Positions 1 to 4,278 of a stretch of 5,099 nt of DNA are shown one piece after another. Each line of letters starts with the position of its first letter. The first letter of the stretch is position 1. This DNA is from Deltaproteobacteria bacterium GWA2_55_10 (GTDB lineage Bacteria; Desulfobacterota; GWC2-55-46), in NCBI GenBank assembly GCA_001797415.1, contig MGPL01000038.1, positions 1,305-6,403 on the forward strand. The letters run 5' to 3'. A program made the position numbers and the translations under genes. Below the pieces are notes generated by a model. That model was given only the letters and a program-made list of their open reading frames with translations. It did no database searches and was not told the origin of the DNA.

Positions 1-77
1 TTTGATAAACAGCTCTTTGCGGCGTAGGGCGCGAGCCTCTGGGCTTCCAGTTCTGAGAAGTTTAAATCTTTTGTCAT
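1..77 (-). CDS. dgt: Probable deoxyguanosinetriphosphate triphosphohydrolase, N-terminal fragment (runs off left edge)
   Basis: Only the first 25 codons are present, read leftwards from an ATG at 77-75; the rest lies outside the window. The fragment contains LEAQRLAPYAAKS (residues 10-22). This resembles the N-terminus of bacterial dGTPase/dNTP triphosphohydrolases of the HD superfamily, where a segment of the type E-x-x-x-LAPYAxKS precedes the catalytic HD domain. Such enzymes hydrolyse dGTP or other dNTPs to the nucleoside and tripolyphosphate. No catalytic residue is in view, so the call rests on a short N-terminal signature. GGGGA about nine bases upstream of the ATG is a weak ribosome-binding site. 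The gene is divergent from the slp-type gene, with 35 bp between the two start codons. A TATTAT on the minus strand (96-101) could be its -10 box, but no good -35 was found. Confidence 0.6.
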   Translation of the reverse strand, partial: MTKDLNFSELEAQRLAPYAAKSCLS

Positions 78-105
78 TTGACAATTCCCCGGAAGATAAT
101 ACAAT
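78..105 (+). promoter_or_regulatory. Sigma-70-type promoter of the Slp-family lipoprotein gene
   Basis: A perfect TTGACA -35 hexamer (78-83) is followed after 16 bp by TACAAT (100-105, five of six consensus bases). Transcription would be expected to begin about seven bases past the -10 box, around 111-113, which is at the ATG of the lipoprotein gene (113-115). The -35 hexamer directly abuts the start codon of the divergent gene at 75-77. Assignment is by sequence match and position only. Confidence 0.6.
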
Positions 106-112
106 CTAAAAT

Positions 113-700
113 ATGAGAACCTTTGCTCTTATGCTTGCGGCCATATTCCTGGCCGGCTGCTCGGTCCTCCCCCGGAGCGTGCTCAAGGAGGCGGACCGCG
201 ATATCACCCTCGACATGGTCCAGACCAACCCCGAGAGGTTAGTAGGCTCGAAGGTCATCTGGGGAGGCGTAATACTCAATTCTGAAAACCTTGAAAATGT
301 TACTGAGATAGAAGTCCTCGAGACCGAGCTCTCTTTTGACGAACGCCCCAAGAACGGCTCGTCAAAAGGCAGGTTCATCATACAGTCGCCCGGCTATCTC
401 GACACGAACATATATTCCAAGGGCAAGAAGATAACTGTCGCCGGTACGGTCAAAGGCATCGAGAGGCGCAAGATCGGGAAGATGGACTACCCCTACCCGA
501 TAATCACGCCCATCGAGGTCCGTGCATTTGAGCCGCTCCCGGAGCGCTACATGGACCCCTATTACTATGGTGGTTACGGCGGCCCTTATGGCCCCTACGG
601 CCCGTCTTACCCGTACGGCCCCACATATCCTTTTGGCCCGTATTCGCCCTTCGGCCCGTTCAGGCAGCCGTTCTATCCGTATCCTTATCCGTTCCCCTGA
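113..700 (+). CDS. Slp-family outer-membrane lipoprotein with Tyr/Pro/Gly-rich C-terminal tail
   Basis: This 195-residue protein belongs to the Slp (starvation-inducible) outer-membrane lipoprotein family, whose molecular role is poorly defined. Residues 1-15 form a short lipoprotein signal peptide: one Arg, a hydrophobic stretch, then lipobox LAGC with lipidated Cys16. Ser at +2 favours outer-membrane retention. The Slp core follows, with GSKVIWGGVI (45-54), a TEIEVLETEL segment (64-73), GRFIIQSPGYLD (86-97), the ITVAGTVKG strand (107-115) and YPYPIITPIEV (126-136), in the usual family order. Residues 147-195 are a low-complexity tail with 13 Tyr, 5 Phe, 15 Pro and 9 Gly in 49 positions, not part of the ordinary Slp domain. 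The ATG at 113 is the only start that gives the signal peptide. No Shine-Dalgarno lies just upstream; the nearest purine run (GGAAG, 91-95) is too far. The gene stands alone, divergent from the probable dgt and convergent with the unit ending at 1068. Confidence 0.93.
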   Translation: MRTFALMLAAIFLAGCSVLPRSVLKEADRDITLDMVQTNPERLVGSKVIWGGVILNSENLENVTEIEVLETELSFDERPKNGSSKGRFIIQSPGYLDTNIYSKGKKITVAGTVKGIERRKIGKMDYPYPIITPIEVRAFEPLPERYMDPYYYGGYGGPYGPYGPSYPYGPTYPFGPYSPFGPFRQPFYPYPYPFP

Positions 701-711
701 TATCTAATGAT

Positions 712-790
712 TCCTCTCTTTTCTAAAGAGGAGTAGGGGAGATTATGGTTTCCCGTTAATCCCCCTCAGTCCCCCTTTAGAAAAGGGGGA
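712..790. repeat. Facing pair of related C/G-rich intergenic repeat units
   Basis: Two 33-bp units, 712-744 and 758-790, are imperfect reverse complements of each other. The core CTTTTCTAAAG of the first corresponds to CTTTAGAAAAG in the second, and the flanking GGGGAGATT (736-744) corresponds to AATCCCCCT (758-766). The second unit also contains its own perfect hairpin, TCCCCCTTT / AAAGGGGGA (770-778 and 782-790, loop AGA). The element resembles the widespread CCCCCTTT...AAAGGGGG intergenic repeats of many environmental bacteria. It begins 12 bp after the slp stop codon and could fold in that gene's mRNA 3' end. Confidence 0.7.
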
Positions 791-803
791 TGTTCGTCAT
801 TGT

Positions 804-885
804 TGTCATTGCGAGCGGAGCGAAGCAATCTGCTTCTGAGGGTAACCATGAGATTGCTGCGTCGCTAAAGCTCCTCGCAATGACA
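804..885. repeat. Dispersed palindromic intergenic repeat, GTCATTGCGAG type
   Basis: Outer arms TGTCATTGCGAG (804-815) and CTCGCAATGACA (874-885) are perfect 12-bp reverse complements. Inner arms AGCAATCT (824-831) and AGATTGCT (851-858) are a second perfect match. Segments GCGGAGCGAAG (815-825) and GCGTCGCTAAAGCT (859-872) lie between the inner and outer arms. This matches a well-known class of high-copy palindromic repeats found in Deltaproteobacteria, Nitrospirota and other environmental genomes. Copy number in this genome cannot be seen from one window. When translated, these repeats give peptides such as LRGALATQQS and IASLRSQ that are often mis-annotated as proteins. Confidence 0.85.
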
Positions 886-946
886 GTCTCCGAATTTTCA
901 GGTCATTCTGAGCGGAGCGAAGAATCTGTTTGTACTTGATCTTTGG

Positions 947-973
947 CGGGTTCAATTTTGCAAATTGAACCCG
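947..973. repeat. Perfect 27-nt hairpin, copy 1
   Basis: CGGGTTCAATTT (947-958) and AAATTGAACCCG (962-973) are exact 12-bp reverse complements around a TGC loop. Compared with the copy at 1001-1027, the stem differs at two pairs, both of which keep pairing. No U-run follows on either strand. Confidence 0.9.
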
Positions 974-1000
974 GAATTTCGTAAACCCTCCGCGAATCAT

Positions 1001-1027
1001 CGGGTTCAGGTTGCAAACCTGAACCCG
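1001..1027. repeat. Perfect 27-nt hairpin, copy 2
   Basis: CGGGTTCAGGTT (1001-1012) and AACCTGAACCCG (1016-1027) are exact 12-bp reverse complements around a GCA loop. It has the same length and the same outer stem as the copy at 947-973, 27 bp to the left. Two A-T/T-A stem pairs of that copy are G-C pairs here. Confidence 0.9.
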
Positions 1028-1067
1028 CAGAGCGTCGCCTCCGGCTCCCTCAGAATGACAATTCGAG

Positions 1068-1205
1068 CTACTTCGGCCCGCAGCCGTCCTTCATGGTCTT
1101 CAAAAAGTCCATGTACTCGTCATAGTACTCGTCCATGAACTCGAATACGTTCTTGCCCTCGATATCCATGCCCTTCTTTACTTTCAAAAATTCCTTGAAG
1201 GTCAT
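1068..1205 (-). CDS. Uncharacterised 45-residue acidic small protein downstream of queC
   Basis: I do not recognise this protein. It begins MTFKEFLKVKKGMDIEGKN and continues into an acidic, aromatic, Met-containing segment, FEFMDEYYDEYMDFLKTM (residues 22-39), ending in DGCGPK (40-45). There is no signal peptide or membrane segment. A helical, charged N-terminal half with one Cys in a GCG tail is what can be seen. The start is well supported: a perfect AGGAGG (1212-1217) sits six bases before the ATG. It lies 23 nt downstream of the queC stop on the same strand, so it is probably co-transcribed as the last gene of the unit. A longer in-frame reading back to 1340 runs through queC in another frame and is not credible. 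Codon usage and the strong ribosome-binding site argue for a real small gene, but function is unknown. Confidence 0.68.
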   Translation of the reverse strand: MTFKEFLKVKKGMDIEGKNVFEFMDEYYDEYMDFLKTMKDGCGPK

Positions 1206-1211
1206 TAGCAG

Positions 1212-1217
1212 CCTCCT
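1212..1217 (-). promoter_or_regulatory. Ribosome-binding site of the 45-residue small ORF
   Basis: The minus strand reads AGGAGG six bases before the ATG at 1205-1203. It is the main reason for calling the short ORF and for choosing the 45-codon form over a longer in-frame extension. Confidence 0.8.
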
Positions 1218-1228
1218 GATTGCCCCCT

Positions 1229-1897
1229 CTACCTTTTGCGGTAAGGGATGGGGTCTTTCACGCCTGCTTCTCTGAAGCCGCGCAGCCTCAGCAGGCACGA
1301 GTCGCACTCTCCGCACGCCTCGACAGAATCCTTGTAGCACGACCAGGATAGCTCCAGGGGCGCGCCGAGCTCGACGCCCTTTTTCACTATATCTGATTTC
1401 CTCAAATGGATAAGGGGCGTGACTATCTTAACGCGAGTCTCCGGCCTTGTGCCGAGGTTCGCGGCCTTCTCAAAGGCCGCGAAGAACTCCCCGGTGCAGT
1501 CCGGATATCCTGAGCTGTCCTCCTCGACAGCGCCTATGTAGATCTCTTCCGCGCCTATTACCTCTGCCCACGATACGGCGATAGACAACAGGTGCGCGTT
1601 CCTGAACGGCACATAGGTAACAGGCACTTCTTTCTTGTCCAGGCCGCCCTGGGGCACGGCTATATTGTCGTCGGTCAGCGCCGAGCCGCCGATGAGCTTC
1701 AGGTGGCTGATATCGACTACGAGGCGTTCGCTTATATTATAGAAATCGGCTATTCTGGTGAAGGCGGCAAGCTCACGCCCCTCGGTCCTTTGACCGTAGT
1801 TTACATGCAAAAAGGCGCATTCGCCCCTTGCCGCAGCTATGGCGGCGGTAACGGTGCTGTCCATGCCGCCGCTTACGAGTACAACCGCTTTTTCCAT
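1229..1897 (-). CDS. queC: 7-cyano-7-deazaguanine (preQ0) synthase
   Basis: QueC converts 7-carboxy-7-deazaguanine to preQ0 using ammonia and ATP, a cytosolic step in queuosine biosynthesis for tRNA modification. The 222-residue protein has the N-type ATP-pyrophosphatase PP-loop SGGMDS (9-14), VNYGQR (32-37), TYVPFRN (94-100), SGYPDC (129-134) and the C-terminal zinc site of four Cys: 187, 195, 198 and 201 (SC-x7-C-x2-C-x2-C). Length fits the family. I place the start at the ATG at 1897 because MEKAVVLVSGG aligns with QueC N-termini. A TTG at 1933 would add 12 residues and overlap the upstream kinase stop as TTGA, but has no Shine-Dalgarno and no family support. The chosen ATG also lacks a clear Shine-Dalgarno, so translation may depend on the kinase gene ending 32 nt earlier. 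No queD, queE or queF is nearby. A 45-residue ORF follows after 23 nt. Confidence 0.96.
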   Translation of the reverse strand: MEKAVVLVSGGMDSTVTAAIAAARGECAFLHVNYGQRTEGRELAAFTRIADFYNISERLVVDISHLKLIGGSALTDDNIAVPQGGLDKKEVPVTYVPFRNAHLLSIAVSWAEVIGAEEIYIGAVEEDSSGYPDCTGEFFAAFEKAANLGTRPETRVKIVTPLIHLRKSDIVKKGVELGAPLELSWSCYKDSVEACGECDSCLLRLRGFREAGVKDPIPYRKR

Positions 1898-1929
1898 CTG
1901 AGAGATTAAAGCACAAGGGCAACAAAGGC

Positions 1930-3486
1930 TCAACCGAAAATTGCCGCGACCACCCGCTTGAGGCCCGCTGAAAAAGGCTCCTCTGCCCTTAATTCGGTAT
2001 GCGGCTCCTTTATCTCCTCGAAAAGGGCCTTTTGCTTCAAGTATATCTCCCAGTCAGCGTCAGATATGACGCCTTCGGGGGTCGCGCCCCTCTTTGAAAG
2101 CCGCTCCCGTATGGTCGAATTGAGGGCCGTGCACTCCACGACCCTGAAAAGGGCGCGCGTCCTCTGGGCCGCCTTCTTTGCCTCCAAAAGGCGAGTCCGC
2201 TTGCCGAAGGTCGCGTCCACCACCACCGAGCGCCCCTCTTCAAGAAAGGCCGTCGCCCTTTTTATAAGCTCCCCGTATGTCCTCAGCGTGAACTCTTCCG
2301 AGTATATGCCGCCTCCAAAGGGTTCAGGCCTTCTTTGTCCGGGCGGAAGCCCGGCAAGCTCCTTCCGTATCCTGTCTGATGAGAGATGGACAAAACCCGT
2401 ATGCCGTGCCAGCTCAAAGGCCAGTGTCGATTTGCCTGTGCCGGAAGGGCCGCAGACTACGACCATCATGGGCCTGAACCCGCCTGAGGCGTAGAGTCCC
2501 GATAGGTGAAAGTGAATCGCCGCTTTTATGAAGGAGCCGTCTTTTTCCATTTCATCGACCTCAGGCTCGAAGGCCTTGAAGCCATCTACCTTGCCCCGAA
2601 CAAAGGCGCGGTAGCACCTGTAGAAATCCATCAGGCGGCCTCCCTGATAATCCCCGGTCTCGGCAAGGTAGGCGTTGTCGAGCGTTATTGAGAGCCCGTG
2701 CCGGTTCGCGTAATCGAGGTCCATTGAAAGGAAGGCGATGTCGGCGATCACGTCAGAGTACCTGAAGCGCTCGTTGAACTCTATGCAGTCTATTATCTCT
2801 ATCCCGTTCTCGATAAAGATATGTTCCGAATGTATGTCGCCGTGGCAGTCCCTAATGAAATTATTTTTTATCCGGCTTTTGAACAGGAGGTCGTTCTGAG
2901 AGAGGAAGTCGTCTGTATAGTCCTTGATGCTTGAATAAAGGGAAGTACTTATGGTTTTGCCGATGAACGGGATGGTCTGGTCGAAATTTTCCAGGGTATT
3001 TTTGCGTATCACCTCGATAGAGCCGAAGCCGGATATATGTCCGCTCGTCTCAGCAGAGGAGTGGAACGCCGCAATCACATGGCCTATCCTCTTTATGATG
3101 TCGGGCGACGCCTCGTCCTTCTCAAGCAGCCTTGACAGCATGCGCCCCTCGTCGAGACGGCGCATCTTCACGGCGTACTCGACAGGCTCTACAGCGCCGC
3201 CCATGAAAAATCTGCCGTCCTCCCGTGTTATCCCCATCACATCGAGATATGCTTTGGGGGAGAGCCTGCGGTTCAGGCGCACCTCTTCATTGCATAGGAA
3301 TAAGCGCCTCTCCAGGGTCGTATAATCGAGAAAGCCGAAGTTGACCGGCTTTTTTATCTTGTAGACGAACTCAGGCGTGAACAGGAGGTACGAGATGTGT
3401 GTCTGGCGGAGCTCTATCGCAGATGGGCGCTCATGGTATGCCTCAGGCTTCAGGAGCCCCCTTATAAGCTTCGGTATTCCATCCAA
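1930..3486 (-). CDS. Fused aminoglycoside-phosphotransferase-like / P-loop (AAA_33) kinase protein, substrate unknown
   Basis: This 518-residue protein joins two kinase-type domains. Residues 20-310 are a phosphotransferase-like fold: VYKIKKPVNFGFLDYT (41-56) is a likely nucleotide-binding Lys region, CHGDIHSEHIF (214-224) is the catalytic loop with Asp217, and IIDCIEFNE (231-239) carries the metal-binding Asp233. Residues 340-518 are a P-loop kinase domain with Walker A GPSGTGKST (346-354), SSDRIRKEL (369-377) and VVVDATF (421-427), as in AAA_33 or gluconate/zeta-toxin-like small-molecule kinases. The same architecture (COG2187 plus COG0645) is known as bifunctional aminoglycoside phosphotransferase/ATP-binding protein. 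Its substrate is not established, and antibiotic resistance should not be assumed. The TTG start at 3486 is favoured by AAGGAGG five bases upstream (3492-3498) and by the next in-frame Met being far inside the domain (residue 84). The gene lies between hpt and queC on the same strand. Confidence 0.93.
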   Translation of the reverse strand: MDGIPKLIRGLLKPEAYHERPSAIELRQTHISYLLFTPEFVYKIKKPVNFGFLDYTTLERRLFLCNEEVRLNRRLSPKAYLDVMGITREDGRFFMGGAVEPVEYAVKMRRLDEGRMLSRLLEKDEASPDIIKRIGHVIAAFHSSAETSGHISGFGSIEVIRKNTLENFDQTIPFIGKTISTSLYSSIKDYTDDFLSQNDLLFKSRIKNNFIRDCHGDIHSEHIFIENGIEIIDCIEFNERFRYSDVIADIAFLSMDLDYANRHGLSITLDNAYLAETGDYQGGRLMDFYRCYRAFVRGKVDGFKAFEPEVDEMEKDGSFIKAAIHFHLSGLYASGGFRPMMVVVCGPSGTGKSTLAFELARHTGFVHLSSDRIRKELAGLPPGQRRPEPFGGGIYSEEFTLRTYGELIKRATAFLEEGRSVVVDATFGKRTRLLEAKKAAQRTRALFRVVECTALNSTIRERLSKRGATPEGVISDADWEIYLKQKALFEEIKEPHTELRAEEPFSAGLKRVVAAIFG

Positions 3487-3491
3487 CGCTC

Positions 3492-3498
3492 CCTCCTT
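3492..3498 (-). promoter_or_regulatory. Strong ribosome-binding site supporting the TTG start of the kinase fusion gene
   Basis: The minus strand reads AAGGAGG followed by GAGCG and then TTG (3486-3484). It decides the start, because no ATG occurs in frame until codon 84. The site begins four bases from the boundary of the 144-bp inverted repeat. Confidence 0.85.
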
Positions 3499-3501
3499 TT
3501 T

Positions 3502-3645
3502 AGGCTGTCTCTAAAAATTGTTATTTTTCCTGATCTCTGTGTCAGGGTAGAAATAAAAATGCTCACATATTGCCATATATGCTGCGCTTTTTATTTCCAC
3601 CCTTCCTTGACCTCAGAAAAAATTCCTAATTTTTAGTGGCAGCCT
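3502..3645. repeat. 144-bp imperfect inverted-repeat element (MITE-like) between hpt and the kinase gene
   Basis: The two ends are inverted copies: AGGCTGTCTCTAAAAATT at 3502-3519 and, read on the minus strand from 3645, AGGCTGCCACTAAAAATT (16 of 18 identical). A second block matches in the same register: AGGGTAGAAATAAAAA at 3544-3559 against AGGGTGGAAATAAAAA read from 3603 to 3588 (15 of 16). The stretch between the blocks is A/T-rich and weakly matching, and the centre (about 3565-3580) is a small ATAT-TGCC-ATAT palindrome. There is no coding capacity. Size, terminal inverted repeats and A/T-richness against G/C-richer neighbours fit a miniature inverted-repeat transposable element. No target-site duplication is visible. 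The element fills the gap exactly, from the base next to the hpt stop codon to the edge of the kinase ribosome-binding site, and could fold into a long hairpin in the mRNA. Confidence 0.75.
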
Positions 3646-4155
3646 CTATTCCATCAGATATAGGGCCGCAAGGCCCCTGTAGCCTTCCTTGTAGTCCATG
3701 CCGTAGCCCACGACAAAGCCCTTGTCTATGGTCGCTCCCGTGTAATCGACCTTGAGGTCAGGGCAGCCGCCATCGCGCCGGAGCAGCGTACATATCTTAA
3801 TCGCTGCCGCGCCCTTGTTCGCGAAATACTTCCTGAGAGCCCTTCCGGTGTGGCCCCTGTCGACGATGTCCTCGACTATTATTACGTCGCGTCCCCTGAT
3901 GTCCGCCGTGATGTCACGGAGTATCAGGACCTCGTCAGAGGGTATGTCGCGAAGCCCGTAGCAGGATGTCTGGATGAAATCGACCTCGTGCTCGATATCC
4001 AGCTTCCGCGCGAGGTCTGATAGAAATAGGAACGAGCCCTTGAGAACGCCGACAAGGATCGGCCTTCGCCCCTTGAAATCAGAGTTCAGCTCCGCTGCAA
4101 GGCGGCTGACTATGCCGTCGATTTCAGCTGATGATATAAAAGGTTTAAGCTCCAT
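3646..4155 (-). CDS. hpt: Hypoxanthine phosphoribosyltransferase
   Basis: Hpt transfers the phosphoribosyl group of PRPP to hypoxanthine (and often guanine), giving IMP or GMP in cytosolic purine salvage. The 169-residue protein shows the family in order: LVGVLKGSFLFLSDLAR (34-50) with the LKGS PPi loop, VDFIQTSCYG (58-67) including the flexible-loop Ser-Cys-Tyr-Gly, DIRGRDVIIVEDIVD (85-99) with acidic pair Glu95-Asp96 and catalytic Asp99, and FVVGYGMDYKEGYRGL (147-162) for base binding and the C-terminus. Length is at the short end of the normal range. In the PRPP loop the usual D-[ST]-G-x-T reads D-R-G-H-T, with Arg100 in place of Ser/Thr (codon 3858-3856). The ATG at 4155 fits the family start; the ribosome-binding site is poor. 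It is the first gene of the leftward unit and has a good promoter just upstream. Confidence 0.97.
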   Translation of the reverse strand: MELKPFISSAEIDGIVSRLAAELNSDFKGRRPILVGVLKGSFLFLSDLARKLDIEHEVDFIQTSCYGLRDIPSDEVLILRDITADIRGRDVIIVEDIVDRGHTGRALRKYFANKGAAAIKICTLLRRDGGCPDLKVDYTGATIDKGFVVGYGMDYKEGYRGLAALYLME

Positions 4156-4177
4156 TTAACAGGCCCGGCCCATGTAA

Positions 4178-4206
4178 AGCATATAATCAGGCTTGAAGGC
4201 TGTCAA
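4178..4206 (-). promoter_or_regulatory. Sigma-70-type promoter of hpt and the downstream unit
   Basis: On the minus strand a perfect TTGACA (4206-4201) is followed, after exactly 17 bp, by TATGCT (4183-4178, four of six consensus bases). Expected transcription start is near 4171, giving a leader of roughly 16 nt before the hpt ATG at 4155. The short leader lacks a clear Shine-Dalgarno. The kinase, queC and the small ORF probably share this transcript unless the inverted repeat at 3502-3645 interrupts it. Confidence 0.7.
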
Positions 4207-4221
4207 GAAGGAGTTTATCTT
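4193..4221 (+). promoter_or_regulatory. Candidate promoter of the zinc-ribbon gene
   Basis: TTGAAG (4193-4198) and TATCTT (4216-4221) are separated by 17 bp; each matches four of six consensus bases. The site overlaps the -35 box of the divergent hpt promoter. An alternative is TTGAAT (4220-4225) with TACAAA (4244-4249), spacing 18 bp. Both are weak matches. Confidence 0.3.
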
Positions 4222-4278
4222 GAATTGGGGCCAAGCGGTATGCTACAAATAAGGAAACTCTCGTATCAGGGGAGAGAG

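Larger units (their letters stand above)
902..1059. repeat. Dispersed palindromic intergenic repeat, GTCATTCTGAG type, with internal hairpins
   Basis: Outer arms GTCATTCTGAG (902-912) and CTCAGAATGAC (1049-1059) are perfect 11-bp reverse complements enclosing about 136 bp. The left end continues as CGGAGCGAAGAATCT (913-927) and the right end carries AGCGTCGCCTCCGG (1031-1044), both typical of this repeat class. The interior holds two perfect hairpins (947-973 and 1001-1027). The element ends eight bases before the stop codon of the small ORF. It is a sister of the GTCATTGCGAG element 16 bp to its left. Confidence 0.8.
701..1067. other. Repeat-filled non-coding region between convergent genes
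   Basis: This 367-bp gap separates the 3' end of the slp-type gene from the 3' end of the small ORF on the other strand. I see no convincing gene in it. It is almost entirely occupied by inverted-repeat elements, described separately: a C/G-rich pair (712-790), a GTCATTGCGAG element (804-885) and a GTCATTCTGAG element (902-1059) enclosing two perfect hairpins. The location between convergent stop codons is typical for dispersed bacterial intergenic repeats. None of the hairpins is followed by a clear U-run on either strand, so a classical intrinsic terminator cannot be called. They may still help to end transcription from both sides. Confidence 0.8.

Noticed and set aside
806..1000. A 64-codon open frame on the minus strand
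   Set aside because: It lies wholly in the dispersed repeats and its peptides (ILRSAQND, LRGALATQQS, IASLRSQ) are the usual spurious translations of these repeats. There is no ribosome-binding site.
947..1027. Two hairpins as a CRISPR array or intrinsic terminators
   Set aside because: Only two units, with imperfect identity and a repeat-derived spacer, and no cas genes; no U-run follows either stem on either strand.
1206..1340. N-terminal extension of the small ORF into queC
   Set aside because: The added residues are Arg-rich out-of-frame readings of the queC 3' end, while an ideal AGGAGG supports the internal ATG at 1205.
1930..3486. Aminoglycoside resistance gene
   Set aside because: Only the fold of the N-terminal domain resembles aminoglycoside phosphotransferases. 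The fused P-loop domain and housekeeping context indicate a different, uncharacterised kinase family.
3541..3620. Small ORFs in the A/T-rich gap between hpt and the kinase gene
   Set aside because: Any frames are short, lack ribosome-binding sites and lie inside the inverted-repeat element.
4182..4187. Perfect TATAAT on the plus strand
   Set aside because: No suitable -35 lies at 15-19 bp; TTAACA (4156-4161) is 20 bp away. It overlaps the minus-strand hpt promoter spacer and is probably incidental.
4220..4252. Possible 10-codon leader peptide starting TTG after AAGGAG (4207-4212), upstream of the zinc-ribbon gene
   Set aside because: Very short, uses a rare start and has no attenuator-like structure or amino-acid run; chance occurrence is likely.
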